Notes: generated from the letters alone by a model not told the origin. 13,245 nucleotides of DNA from Baffinella frigidus (GCA_026770585.1 MU646469.1:212961-226205), one strand, 5' to 3'. Shown: positions 12,101 through 13,138, counted from the stretch's first letter. Numbers and translations are program-made.

Positions 12101-13138
12101 CCGATTTGGGCCGAAAATCCCTTCGTAGCCCGCTGTGTGGTTGGCACTAATCCAACCACTTTGGCGGTGCAGACCGAGTGTACGAGCAAGACCGCGCAGC
12201 TTTCCTCGATGGACAAGTCACTCGAAATCCTTCGCTCTGCGGTGAAATCCTGATCCTTACCGTTTTACCGGGACACGACACGAGTTTTACTGGGACACGA
12301 CAACAGTTTTACCCGGACACGCTGGTACAAATGCCTGTTTTACCAGGACATGCTATTCCAAGGACATGCTGGTACAAATTACACTGATGTATGGGACACG
12401 CTGGTACAAATTACAATGATATGTGTGACCCCATTTGGAGAACTTTCATCCAGTCACTCGAAATCCTTCGCTCCGCGGTGACCCTCCAGCAACCCGAAGC
12501 GCCTCAAACCAAGACCTCCACACGTAGTAATTTGCACCAGGGATAAAGTCTCAGACTTGATCGCCATCTATTTACCCCCCGTGGGAAATCTCTAACAGTT
12601 TTACCGGGACACGACACGAGTTTTACCGGGATTTGCTGGTACAAATACTGTTTTAAAAGGACACGCTGGTACAAATTACAATAATGTATGGGACACGCTG
12701 GTGCAAATTACAAGATGCATGTGGCCCCGTTTGGAGATCTTTCATCGATGGACAAGTCTCTCGAAATCCTTTGCTCTGCGGTGACGCTCAGCCTTAAAAC
12801 GCACGCCCTACAACACTTGTGCGCGCTCTGCAACACTTGACAGCACTCTATAACACTAGTATGCGCTCTACAATGCGTGTGGATAACTTTTGAGATCCTG
12901 AACTCTACACCCTGAACCCCGACCCCCGAAACCCGAAACCCGAGACGCATCCCCAGGTGACGGAGCACGAAACGAAACTCAGGGTGTTACGTGACTCAAA
13001 CCCTGGGATGTCAACCTCAGAACAGTCGGCCAACCCGAGTGAGTCAGAGCTAGGAAACGTAAACCCCAAACCCTAATCCAGGTGACGGAGCACGAAACGA
13101 TGGAGAAGGTGCTCATGTCCGAACTCGCCGACCACAAG
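53..13138 (+). CDS. Interior of a many-exon gene for a long coiled-coil protein (join of the exons listed separately)
   Basis: This is a gene-level call. Sixteen islands on the + strand have an AG before them, a GT after them, a length divisible by three and an open phase-0 frame (1392 nt in total). Their translations are rich in E, A, L, Q, R and K, and many end in -LQ or in -DK/-EK at CAG or AAG followed by GT. This is the look of a long coiled-coil protein. I see no signal peptide, membrane segment, nucleotide-binding motif or catalytic motif, so no function is assigned. Long coiled coils of this kind are typically scaffold, tether or cytoskeletal proteins, but that is only a general expectation. 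No start or stop was found, so the gene continues beyond both edges. The donors are weak (only one begins GTAAG), so the splice pattern is inference. The window could also hold two genes or a decayed gene. Confidence 0.5.
242..292 (+). pseudogene. Partial 5' copy of exon X2, without a donor
   Basis: It reads EAHAEK and then VRAVDVLRLSA, matching the start of X2 (VRAVDVLRLAA). Most differences from X2 are at silent third positions (GAC/GAT, GTT/GTG, GCG/GCC), so this frame was once coding. The copy runs straight into CCCTAAACCC sequence with no GT donor. The nearest AG upstream would put it out of frame. It is probably a dead fragment; GAGAAG followed by GTGCGG inside it could also act as an exon end. 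Confidence 0.5.
353..396 (+). pseudogene. Small decayed exon-like fragment
   Basis: After telomere-like sequence a short G-rich stretch reads ARAEQRAAER and then a stop, resembling the Ala/Glu/Arg-rich X2. There is no clear donor. It is called only because its base composition contrasts with the G-poor flanks. Confidence 0.3.
430..579 (+). CDS. Exon X2, 50-codon Glu/Ala/Lys-rich coiled-coil segment
   Basis: The acceptor is ACACCCAG and the donor GTGCGC after GATAAG. The fifty phase-0 codons begin VRAVDVLRLAAEERAAG, continue with Glu/Val/Ala/Lys-rich sequence, and end AVAVDK. The composition is strongly charged and helix-forming. The codons use G or C in most third positions. A partial copy of its 5' end lies just upstream at 242-292. 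Read through without splicing, the frame continues into Pro/Asn-rich sequence from the telomere-like intron, which is not protein-like. Confidence 0.6.
671..712 (+). pseudogene. Partial 5' copy of exon X3 (first of two)
   Basis: It follows CCTACACCAG and reads AVQKAGEWEAAEER, matching the beginning of X3. The similarity fades after GAGGAGAGG and no GT donor follows. A GC donor (GAG then GCTGAC) cannot be excluded. Confidence 0.5.
780..812 (+). pseudogene. Partial 5' copy of exon X3 (second)
   Basis: It follows CCTGCACCAG and reads AVQKAWEAETE, a short and more diverged copy of the X3 start. Unrelated sequence with an imperfect inverted repeat (818-897) follows, and there is no donor. The acceptor region is better kept than the coding part. 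Confidence 0.45.
948..1016 (+). CDS. Exon X3, AVQKAGEWE coiled-coil segment
   Basis: The acceptor is CCTACACCAG and the donor GTCACT. There are 23 phase-0 codons, starting AVQKAGEWEAEARRQEG and ending AAEFE. It is the third and longest of three copies, and the only one with a GT donor. The words QKAGEWEAEA recur in the fragment at 2570-2617, so X3 and X4 probably share an origin. Confidence 0.55.
1164..1221 (+). repeat. Truncated copy of the GTTACCTTATCC element
   Basis: It reads from GTTACCTTATCCGTAGG to GTAGGGTCCT and matches the core of the TIR-bearing element at 11980-12140 in inverse orientation. The terminal inverted repeats are missing. The core contains a small hairpin built on CCGTAGGG and CCCTACGG. 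Confidence 0.7.
1254..1325 (-). repeat. Inverted telomere-like intron fragment
   Basis: TTTAGGG-type words appear here on the + strand, opposite to most of the window. The following part (TTTCGCGCTTAGCGTCTAGG) is the reverse complement of material near 139-200 and is almost the same as 3472-3515. It looks like an intron piece that was inverted and copied at least twice. Confidence 0.6.
1386..1420. repeat. Perfect 11-bp inverted repeat with a palindromic core
   Basis: AGTGACCTCGT at 1386-1396 pairs with ACGAGGTCACT at 1410-1420. Between them lies the 12-bp palindrome TGAGGATCCTCA at 1399-1410. The right arm overlaps the GAGGTCACTTCACCC motif that recurs after exons at 6642 and 6998. Confidence 0.6.
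1581..1633. repeat. Nested stem-loop
   Basis: AGAAAGCACGGA at 1594-1605 pairs perfectly with 1608-1619 across a 2-nt loop. An outer stem GTCAACT at 1581-1587 pairs with AGTTGAC at 1627-1633. The outer words resemble the AAGTTGAC/GTCAACTT stems of another repeat family in the window. It is probably a small foldback element. Confidence 0.55.
1941..2086. repeat. Minisatellite, five copies of an ATTCCGACTATTGACC unit
   Basis: Five copies start near 1942, 1970, 1995, 2027 and 2060. Each carries TTGACCTGGCGTGGT or a one-base variant. Two copies carry an extra CAGGAGAA spacer, so the period varies from about 25 to 35 bp. The array runs into CCCAGGAGAAGGCT, the acceptor and first codons of an X4 copy, so the CAGGAGAA spacers may come from that exon start. 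Confidence 0.7.
2232..2261 (+). pseudogene. Partial 5' copy of exon X4 (copy 1)
   Basis: It follows TTCTCCCAG and reads EKAVTLLAET, matching the first residues of X4. It then enters the TATA/CGTATA-rich part of the 104-bp repeat without a good donor. Confidence 0.5.
2336..2365 (+). pseudogene. Partial 5' copy of exon X4 (copy 2)
   Basis: It follows GGAACAG and reads EKAVVLLAEA. GCC and GTC replace GCT and GTG of copy 1 silently, with one T-to-V change. No clear donor follows; GTGCACTC downstream is a weak candidate. Confidence 0.5.
2440..2468 (+). pseudogene. Partial 5' copy of exon X4 (copy 3)
   Basis: It follows GGAACAG and reads EKAVVLLEET, then GTGATC, a possible donor that would leave phase 2. 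It ends the tandem repeat. A phase-2 exit would break the phase-0 rule seen elsewhere. Confidence 0.45.
2570..2617 (+). pseudogene. Exon fragment AERQEQKAGEWE, internal piece of the X3/X4 type
   Basis: The 16 codons AERQEQKAGEWEAEAE link words of X4 (AERQEQ) and X3 (KAGEWEAEA). They are open in phase 0 if the AG at 2568-2569 is an acceptor. There is no GT directly after; GCGTAC follows. It may be the hybrid ancestor, a fusion product, or an exon with a GC donor. Confidence 0.45.
2704..2735 (+). pseudogene. X4 start copy with a mutated acceptor
   Basis: It reads EKAVTLLGLP and then AG followed by GTTCGC. The usual CCCAG before GAGAAG is CCCAC here, so the acceptor AG is lost. The preceding ACCTCCCTACGCCTGTTCTC also precedes X4, showing that intron and exon were copied together. 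Confidence 0.55.
2848..2931 (+). CDS. Exon X4, EKAVTLL coiled-coil segment
   Basis: The acceptor is TTCTCCCAG and the donor GTTACA. There are 28 phase-0 codons, starting EKAVTLLAKAERQEQRAAG and ending KKAVALQ. It is the full-length form of an exon whose 5' part occurs at least four more times upstream (2232, 2336, 2440, 2704). It ends in ALQ, the -LQ ending shared by many exons here. Confidence 0.6.
2932..3411 (+). repeat. Telomere-like intron block with seven perfect CCCTAAA units
   Basis: Degenerate CCCTAAA/CCCCAAA/CCGTAAA words fill this stretch around the partial exon at 3227-3268. Positions 3282-3330 are seven perfect CCCTAAA units in a row. Apart from the exon fragment, G is almost absent on the + strand. 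It contains many CTAAAC words, which resemble branch-point sequences. Confidence 0.8.
3227..3268 (+). pseudogene. Partial 5' copy of exon X5
   Basis: It follows CCGCAG and reads TDAAAFAKTVEELR, matching the beginning of X5 (VDAAAFAKTVEELR), then changes to CATATACCCC without a donor. It is a 5' partial copy upstream of the full exon. Confidence 0.55.
3412..3520 (-). repeat. Inverted telomere-like block (strand switch near 3412-3420)
   Basis: CCCTAAA words switch to TTTAGGG words at about 3412-3420. The rest, from GGGTTTAGGGTCTGGGGC, nearly repeats 1254-1303. The block continues into the inverted exon module at 3541-3637, so one inverted segment of about 230 bp is likely. Confidence 0.65.
3541..3637 (-). 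pseudogene. Inverted copy of the GEGAHAAEL exon module
   Basis: The reverse complement matches about 6830-6927 almost base for base: ACATTTTAATCTGTACG, then the exon part GAGGGGGCGCACGCTGCTG, then CAG followed by GTCATTTCACCCG. The coding part is 3579-3621 on the - strand. This places an exon of the downstream cluster in antisense orientation 3.3 kb away, so it cannot be spliced into the + strand mRNA. Confidence 0.7.
3663..3684. repeat. Perfect 9-bp hairpin
   Basis: GAGGGCGGC pairs with GCCGCCCTC across the loop GGAT. It sits where inverted exon sequence (GACTGTCTTTGC) meets forward exon words (GGATGCCGCC), so it may be a by-product of the inversion junction. Confidence 0.55.
3700..3810 (+). 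repeat. Polypyrimidine (CT)n tract
   Basis: About 110 bases are pyrimidine with one visible exception (the A in CCATCC). The first part is (CT)n and the rest mixed CTCTCC/CCCC. It lies directly before a partial X5 copy. Long polypyrimidine tracts can act in splicing or form triplex DNA; neither is shown here. Confidence 0.85.
3812..3853 (+). pseudogene. Partial X5 copy interrupted by a foldback element
   Basis: It reads FAKTVEERRGSLHE, in the same frame as X5 (FAKTVEELRVSLHE), and then enters the foldback element at about 3850. It has no acceptor AG (CTCCCCTC precedes it) and no donor. The element may have inserted just after the TTGCACGAG word of the exon. Confidence 0.55.
3850..3994. mobile_element. 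Foldback (MITE-like) element, about 145 bp
   Basis: The 21-bp ends at 3850-3870 and 3974-3994 are inverted repeats with one mismatch (CGAGGCCATGCAAT against ATTGCATGGCCTCG). Inner parts also pair loosely (GCTATCTTCGGGTGGAT with ATCCACCCTTACGATAGC). There is no coding capacity. No clear target-site duplication is seen. Confidence 0.6.
4011..4115 (+). CDS. Exon X5, 35-codon coiled-coil segment
   Basis: The acceptor is CTCCTTTCAG, the best pyrimidine-rich acceptor in the window, and the donor GTCCTC. The 35 phase-0 codons start VDAAAFAKTVEELRVSLHET, pass through RGELAE, and end SHDTVASLQ. Partial copies of its start lie at 3227 and 3812, and a copy of its end lies at 4296-4331. It is one of the clearest exons. 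Confidence 0.65.
4116..4567 (+). repeat. Telomere-like intron between X5 and X6
   Basis: G-poor degenerate CCCTAAA, CCCGAAA and CCCCAAA words fill the interval, apart from the 3' copy of X5 at 4296-4331. It starts GTCCTC and ends CCACCAG. Long - strand reading frames here are only the repeat read backwards (Gly/Leu/Arg-rich repeats). Confidence 0.7.
4296..4331 (+). pseudogene. Partial 3' copy of exon X5 with a donor
   Basis: It reads VAGSHDTVALLQ followed by GTTCCC, matching the X5 end SHDTVASLQ. Two of the codon changes are silent (CAT/CAC, CTG/CTC) and one is S to L. No acceptor precedes it in a usable position. Confidence 0.55.
4568..4648 (+). CDS. Exon X6, 27-codon coiled-coil segment
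   Basis: The acceptor is CTCCACCAG and the donor GTCGTT. The 27 phase-0 codons start ANLQRASQLDSPQLQLAKA and end ELVSLRDQ. Leu recurs at 3-4 residue steps. A copy of its last six codons follows at 4703-4720. Confidence 0.6.
4703..4720 (+). pseudogene. 3' end copy of exon X6 with only silent changes
   Basis: It reads VSLRDQ followed by GTATCA. It differs from the X6 end at five of 18 bases (GTT/GTG, TCT/AGC, CGT/CGA), all silent. There is no acceptor just upstream. It may be a real micro-exon, a remnant, or the true donor of an alternative form. Confidence 0.5.
4756..4949. mobile_element. Tc1/mariner- or Stowaway-like MITE with TA duplication
   Basis: TACTACCGAACCT at the left faces AGGTTCGGTAGTA at the right. 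About 31 bp can be paired with a few mismatches (GGCGTGCTTTTCGA against TCGAAAGGCACGC). Both ends are flanked by TA, the target duplicated by Tc1/mariner-type transposases. It is under 200 bp, AT-richer than its surroundings and non-coding. It sits in the intron after the X6 end copy. Confidence 0.65.
5054..5116 (+). CDS. Exon X7, 21-codon coiled-coil segment
   Basis: The acceptor is AATCCTCAG and the donor GTCCTT. The 21 phase-0 codons start VAELQHEQEHLRKS and end ASDSQDK. X7 resembles X8 (HLRKSASDSQDK against ELRKAASESQEE), so the two are old duplicates. Its end is copied at 5358-5383. Confidence 0.6.
5120..5215. repeat. Short tandem repeat, five copies of CTTCCTAGACACACT
   Basis: Copies start near 5120, 5141, 5161, 5181 and 5202, a period of about 20 bp with variable 5-6 base spacers. 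The array lies right after the X7 donor. A doubled CTACCCGCTGCCG word follows at 5221 and 5249. Confidence 0.75.
5358..5383 (+). pseudogene. 3' end copy of exon X7 with a donor
   Basis: AATCCGCGTCAGACAGCCAG is identical to X7, then GACAAG and GTCGG (GATAAG in X7, a silent change). There is no acceptor upstream. It follows the 3'-copy-downstream pattern. Confidence 0.6.
5387..5513 (+). repeat. GGTGCCT..CTCATTCAC..AAGTTGCCG repeat, copy A
   Basis: It matches 8384-8500 (copy B) and 11731-11857 (copy C). Shared landmarks are CTCAAA(C/G)GCTCATTC, a GC-rich CCCGGGGC part, and the stem AAGTTGCC (5458-5465) with GGCAACTT (5490-5497), followed by ATAGTCCGTGAG. Copy B sits directly against the TIR element at 8223-8383. 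Confidence 0.6.
5797..5865 (+). pseudogene. Partial 5' copy of exon X8, broken by a repeat element
   Basis: It follows GAGGGCAG and reads ISELRKAASESQDEAVCAVA then LAA, matching X8. At 5866 it runs into GTTACCTTATCCG, the inner part of the TIR element, so it has lost the last codons and the donor. The same exon-element junction is present in inverted form at 7283-7333. Confidence 0.6.
5866..5975 (+). mobile_element. One-ended copy of the TIR element
   Basis: It runs from GTTACCTTATCC through GTAGGGTCCTAGG to TCCGCTGTGTGG. The end CCGCTGTGTGG matches the terminal inverted repeat of the full elements; the other terminus is missing, cut at the exon copy. The orientation is opposite to the copies at 8223 and 11980. 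Confidence 0.7.
6137..6214 (+). CDS. Exon X8, ISELRKAASES coiled-coil segment
   Basis: The acceptor is GAGGGCAG and the donor GTCACT. The 26 phase-0 codons start ISELRKAASESQEEAVRAV and end AAQLQ. The intact form can be compared with the broken copy at 5797-5865. The sequence before both acceptors (GGATAGCCCGYGAGGGCAG) is shared, so intron end and exon were duplicated as a unit. Confidence 0.6.
6387..6548 (+). CDS. Exon X9, repeats of an AHAAGEGAHAAELQ unit
   Basis: The acceptor is GTGAGCTGCAG and the donor GTGGTG. The 54 phase-0 codons consist mainly of three tandem copies of a 15-residue unit (GEGAHAAELQE plus THAA, DAHVA or similar), which fits two heptads plus one. It is Ala-rich with regular His and Glu. 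It is the largest exon seen and sits in the longest open + frame of the window. That frame extends upstream only by reading through the intron. Confidence 0.65.
6606..6644 (+). pseudogene. GEGAHAAEL exon module copy, no acceptor
   Basis: It reads AAGEGAHAAQLKE followed by GTCACT. It is preceded by ACCAGAGTCGTTTTAATATG, which lacks a nearby acceptor. It is a 3'-type copy of X9 and brings its downstream GTCACTTCACCCGCCCCTAT sequence with it. Confidence 0.5.
6677..6694. repeat. Perfect 18-bp palindrome CAAATTTCGCGAAATTTG
   Basis: It is fully self-complementary, lies after the GTCACTTCACCC motif, and recurs at 7033-7050. A changed but still palindromic core (TTTTCGAAAA) sits at the corresponding place in the module near 6932-6941. 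Confidence 0.85.
6712..6801 (+). CDS. Candidate exon X9b of the GEGAHAAELQ family
   Basis: It follows TTGACCAG in phase 0. The 30 codons begin HSAGEGAHAAELQEAHAA and end EGARAAELQE. The boundary after CAGGAG is followed by GCACAC, so it needs a GC donor or may be read on into a dead end. The acceptor is good and no stop interrupts it. It is either a used duplicate exon or a recent copy. Confidence 0.45.
6854..6895 (+). pseudogene. GEGAHAAEL module copy with GTCATT donor
   Basis: It reads YAAGEGAHAAELLQ followed by GTCATTTCAC. The upstream ACATTTTGATCTG has no acceptor AG close by. This is the version whose inverted copy lies at 3541-3637. Confidence 0.5.
6962..7000 (+). pseudogene. GEGAHAAEL module copy with a destroyed acceptor
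   Basis: It reads HAGEGAHAAELQE with CAA for CAG, followed by GTCACTCC. The preceding word is TTGGCCGG where X9b has TTGACCAG, so two changes removed the acceptor. The downstream copy of the 18-bp palindrome is intact. Confidence 0.55.
7033..7050. repeat. Second copy of the 18-bp palindrome
   Basis: It is identical to 6677-6694 and stands at the same place in the repeated module. Confidence 0.85.
7204..7293 (-). mobile_element. Inverted, truncated copy of the TIR element
   Basis: It runs from TTTTGAATAACCCCTAAGCG to GGTAACGG. Together with the exon remnant next to it, it mirrors 5821-5950, which has element and X8 copy joined at the same point. Both termini are missing. Confidence 0.7.
7294..7333 (-). 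pseudogene. Inverted fragment of exon X8
   Basis: The reverse complement, GAAAGCCAGGAGGAGGCTGT and what follows, matches the second half of X8 and of its copy at 5797-5865. It is attached to the element at the same junction as in the forward copy. Confidence 0.65.
7488..7624. repeat. Long hairpin of two facing element cores
   Basis: The 47-nt arms 7488-7534 and 7578-7624 are reverse complements with a single mismatch (TTGGGG against TAGGGG). The 43-nt loop holds CTCACGAATGAGG. Each arm is an element core (CCTAGGACCCTACGGTAGGC). A 19-bp palindrome GTGACCTCCAGGAGGTCAC (7621-7639) abuts the right arm. Confidence 0.8.
7784..7930 (+). CDS. Exon X10, 49-codon Ala/Glu/Gly-rich segment
   Basis: The acceptor is GCTTGTTTGCAG, pyrimidine-rich and convincing; the donor is GTTCGA after CGCCGG. 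The phase-0 translation starts EVAATTAAANSQLHGARAAE, continues LQEVAGARAQEE and ends GSEARR. ARAAELQE ties it to X9 and X9b. Downstream, the frame runs into Pro/Lys/Asn/Arg-rich CCCGAAA repeat, which marks the intron. Confidence 0.6.
7931..8159 (+). repeat. Telomere-like intron of the CCCGAAA variant
   Basis: AACCCGAAACCCG words dominate here in place of CCCTAAA. G is limited to the variant position. The intron starts GTTCGA and ends CCAAACCAG. Confidence 0.7.
8160..8213 (+). CDS. Exon X11, VVRFFGQLGPLLDHLEAQ
   Basis: The acceptor is CCAAACCAG and the donor GTGCCC. The 18 phase-0 codons are more hydrophobic than those of the other exons. The intron that follows is almost entirely made of the TIR element and repeat copy B. 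Confidence 0.6.
8223..8383 (-). mobile_element. TIR element (MITE-like), complete copy 1
   Basis: The 27-bp ends 8223-8249 and 8357-8383 are inverted repeats, 24 of 27 matching, beginning CCACACAGCGG. The inside carries GAATAACCCCTAAGCG, the CCCTACGG/CCGTAGGG hairpin, GTAAGG-type words and a small stem GGCCCGATTTGGGCC. It is 161 bp with no coding capacity. It lies inside the X11-X12 intron, nine bases after the donor. Confidence 0.75.
8384..8500 (+). repeat. GGTGCCT-type repeat, copy B
   Basis: CTCTCTCAAAGGCTCATTCA, the CGCCCGGGGCGG part and AAGTTGCC (8444-8451) with GTCAACTT (8476-8483) correspond to copies A and C. It directly abuts the TIR element. Confidence 0.6.
8528..8542 (+). pseudogene. 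Partial 5' copy of exon X12
   Basis: It follows CGCGCAG and reads ADSLQ (the next codons are ETQ). It matches the X12 start (ADSLQ, then GTL) and has no donor. It continues into three tandem CAACTTACGAA(T/C)AACCC units at 8551-8610. Confidence 0.5.
8625..8678 (+). CDS. Exon X12, ADSLQGTLSEAGRRAPLQ
   Basis: The acceptor is ACCCTACAG and the donor GTTCTC. The 18 phase-0 codons end in PLQ. A 5' copy lies 97 bases upstream, separated by short tandem repeats. Confidence 0.6.
8679..8807 (+). repeat. Telomere-like intron between X12 and X13
   Basis: It starts GTTCTC, is filled with CCCTAAA and CCCCAAA units almost free of G, and ends CCTCCAG. It is a clear example of a complete intron made of telomere-like sequence between two good exons. 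Confidence 0.75.
8808..8945 (+). CDS. Exon X13, Gly/Ser/Pro-rich then coiled-coil segment
   Basis: The acceptor is AACCTCCAG and the donor GTTAAA. The 46 phase-0 codons start GGTSPPSEAGGSPQAG (flexible, low-complexity) and end AAEGVVRERDALLKE (helical). Working the frame back from the donor lands exactly on the acceptor, which supports both boundaries. It is the only exon with a long Gly/Pro/Ser part, perhaps a hinge between coils. Confidence 0.6.
8946..9195 (+). repeat. Telomere-like intron between X13 and X14
   Basis: It starts GTTAAA, holds many perfect CCCTAAA units (best run about 9058-9100), and ends CAAACCAG. Confidence 0.8.
9196..9231 (+). CDS. Exon X14, 12-codon micro-exon VHKLQREVSDLQ
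   Basis: The acceptor is CAAACCAG. The donor GTAAGC is the only one in the window close to the GTAAGT consensus. It sits between two pure telomere-like introns, so its boundaries are easy to see. Leu and Val spacing fits a coiled coil. Confidence 0.65.
9232..9475 (+). repeat. Telomere-like intron between X14 and X15
   Basis: GTAAGCCCTAGACACTAAAC opens it; CCCTAAA, CACTAAA and CCCTACA variants follow; it ends GAATCTACAG. G is nearly absent on the + strand. Confidence 0.8.
9476..9523 (+). CDS. Exon X15, GVTRVLREKEAESAAQ, apparent GC donor
   Basis: The acceptor is GAATCTACAG and the 16 codons are phase 0. CCCAG is followed by GCGCTACC, not GT. X16 begins with the same GCG after CTGCAG, so X15 and X16 may be the halves of one former exon split at CAG/GCG. 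Fragments of X15 recur at 9655 and 9913. Confidence 0.5.
9655..9681 (+). pseudogene. Fragment of exon X15 (copy 1)
   Basis: It reads EKEAESEAQ followed by GCGCTGCC, in the X15 frame. A 2-base difference upstream (CGTGCGAG for CGTGAG) breaks the frame. It has no acceptor. Confidence 0.5.
9913..9939 (+). pseudogene. Fragment of exon X15 (copy 2)
   Basis: It reads EKEAKSASQ followed by GCACGG. It has no acceptor, and the upstream word CGCGCGAG shows it is related to copy 1. Confidence 0.5.
10105..10378. repeat. Inverted repeat with 66-nt arms, copy 1
   Basis: The arms 10105-10170 and 10313-10378 pair nearly perfectly (GTACCGCGATCGGAGG against CCTCCGATCGCGGTAC at the tips). The loop holds AGGACCTGTATCGAGAGT and a smaller stem AGATTTTGT/ACAAAATCT (10240-10248 and 10265-10273). 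Confidence 0.75.
10546..10833. repeat. Inverted repeat with 66-nt arms, copy 2, with telomere-like loop
   Basis: The arms 10546-10611 and 10768-10833 repeat copy 1 about 441-455 bp downstream. The loop carries an inverted telomere-like patch (GGTGTAGGGTTTAGGGTGTA, near 10709-10728). Tandem duplication of the whole unit, with loop replacement, is likely. Confidence 0.75.
10905..10958 (+). CDS. Exon X16, ARRSEQGRPDEDLVDRLQ
   Basis: The acceptor is TTTGCTGCAG and the donor GTCAAC. The 18 phase-0 codons end in RLQ. The first bases (CTGCAGGCGCGACGC) also occur at 10443 without the rest, as a 5' partial copy. A copy of the last codons is at 11675-11701. In the other frames the exon reads as Gly/Pro/Arg-rich sequence. 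Confidence 0.55.
11006..11432. repeat. Compound palindrome (large foldback structure)
   Basis: 11046-11217 and 11261-11432 are reverse complements over most of their length. Each arm contains a near-palindrome of about 137 bp (11070-11207 and 11271-11407; CCGGGGAAACC facing GGTTTCCCCGG). The 43-nt loop holds 11231-11257, an exact 27-base reverse complement of 11006-11032 outside the left arm. The arms are AT-rich and non-coding. It may be a foldback transposon, a recent inverted duplication or an assembly artefact. Confidence 0.8.
11491..11517. repeat. Short TIR-element core fragment
   Basis: AGGACCCTACGGTAGGCAAT then ACCGTAG matches the hairpin part of the TIR element only. A second fragment of the same kind, AGGACCCTACGGTAGGCAAT to GACATAGGGGGG, lies at 11621-11660. 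Confidence 0.65.
11675..11701 (+). pseudogene. 3' end copy of exon X16 with a donor
   Basis: It reads DDAFVDRFQ followed by GTCAACTTAG, against DEDLVDRLQ and the same donor sequence in X16. GACAG before it could serve as an acceptor, which would make a nine-codon phase-0 exon. It is either a remnant or an alternative micro-exon. Confidence 0.5.
11731..11857 (+). repeat. GGTGCCT-type repeat, copy C
   Basis: GGTGCCTGCTATTCTCTCAA, GGCTCATTC, CCGGGGCTC and the stem AAGTTGAC (11802-11809) with GTCAACTT (11834-11841) match copies A and B. Confidence 0.65.
11980..12140 (-). mobile_element. TIR element (MITE-like), complete copy 2
   Basis: The 27-bp ends 11980-12006 and 12114-12140 match at 25 of 27 positions as inverted repeats. 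The length, 161 bp, equals that of copy 1. The inside has the CCCTACGG/CCGTAGGG hairpin and CGGCCCGATTTGGGCCG. No clear target-site duplication is visible, and no transposase is encoded, so it would be non-autonomous. Confidence 0.8.
12173..12241 (+). CDS. Exon X17, ends MDKSLEILRSA
   Basis: The acceptor is GGCGGTGCAG and the donor GTGAAA. The 23 phase-0 codons start TECTSKTAQLSS and end MDKSLEILRSA. Two copies of the end follow at 12454 and 12757. It is less Glu/Ala-rich than the upstream exons but still helix-like at its end. Confidence 0.55.
12250..12440 (+). repeat. VNTR of GGGACACG / CTGGTACAAATTAC words, block 1
   Basis: GTTTTACCGGGACACGACAC and GGGACACGCTGGTACAAATT words repeat with spacing of about 20-38 bp. 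The block ends GACCCCATTTGGAGAACTTT before the X17 end copy. Block 2 at 12595-12745 repeats it. Confidence 0.75.
12454..12477 (+). pseudogene. 3' end copy of exon X17 (copy 1)
   Basis: It reads SLEILRSA followed by GTGACC. It follows TCATCCAG, which could be an acceptor. If the exon ran on past the GTG it would read VTLQQPEAPQTK. Confidence 0.5.
12595..12745 (+). repeat. VNTR block 2
   Basis: It repeats block 1 with fewer units and ends GCCCCGTTTGGAGATCTTTC. The order of VNTR then X17 end copy is the same as in block 1, so the whole unit of roughly 300 bp was duplicated. Confidence 0.7.
12757..12780 (+). pseudogene. 3' end copy of exon X17 (copy 2)
   Basis: It reads SLEILCSA followed by GTGACG. 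The codons before it (MDK) are also present, so this copy reaches further upstream than copy 1. No acceptor of good quality is seen. Confidence 0.5.
12806..12882 (+). repeat. Short tandem repeat GCGCTCTRCAACACTTG type
   Basis: Three to four units of about 23 bp carry variants of CTCTACAACACT. There is no coding signal. Confidence 0.6.
12957..13058 (+). CDS. Candidate exon X18, VTEHETKLRVLRD segment
   Basis: The acceptor is CATCCCCAG. The phase-0 frame is open for 34 codons, VTEHETKLRVLRDSNPG and a Ser/Glu/Asn-rich tail, to GGAAAC followed by GTAAAC, a good donor. The next acceptor is only 23 bases on. The TTCAGGGTGTTACGTGAC word near 5674 shares its middle part. Confidence 0.45.
13082..13138 (+). 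CDS. Candidate exon X19, sister of X18
   Basis: The acceptor is CCCTAATCCAG. The 19 phase-0 codons are VTEHETMEKVLMSELADHK. The first 18 bases are the same as in X18. GCAACC follows AAG, so it needs a GC donor or is a 5' partial copy of an exon beyond the window. X18 and X19 could be alternative exons. Confidence 0.5.

Larger units (their letters stand above)
10959..12172. other. Long intron-like stretch between X16 and X17
   Basis: It starts GTCAACTTAG and ends GCGGTGCAG. It contains the compound palindrome, two short element cores (11491-11517, 11621-11660), the X16 end copy, repeat copy C and the second complete TIR element. I find no other exon. Words such as CAATCCGTCCACTTT recur at 10974, 11715 and 11926. 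Confidence 0.45.
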
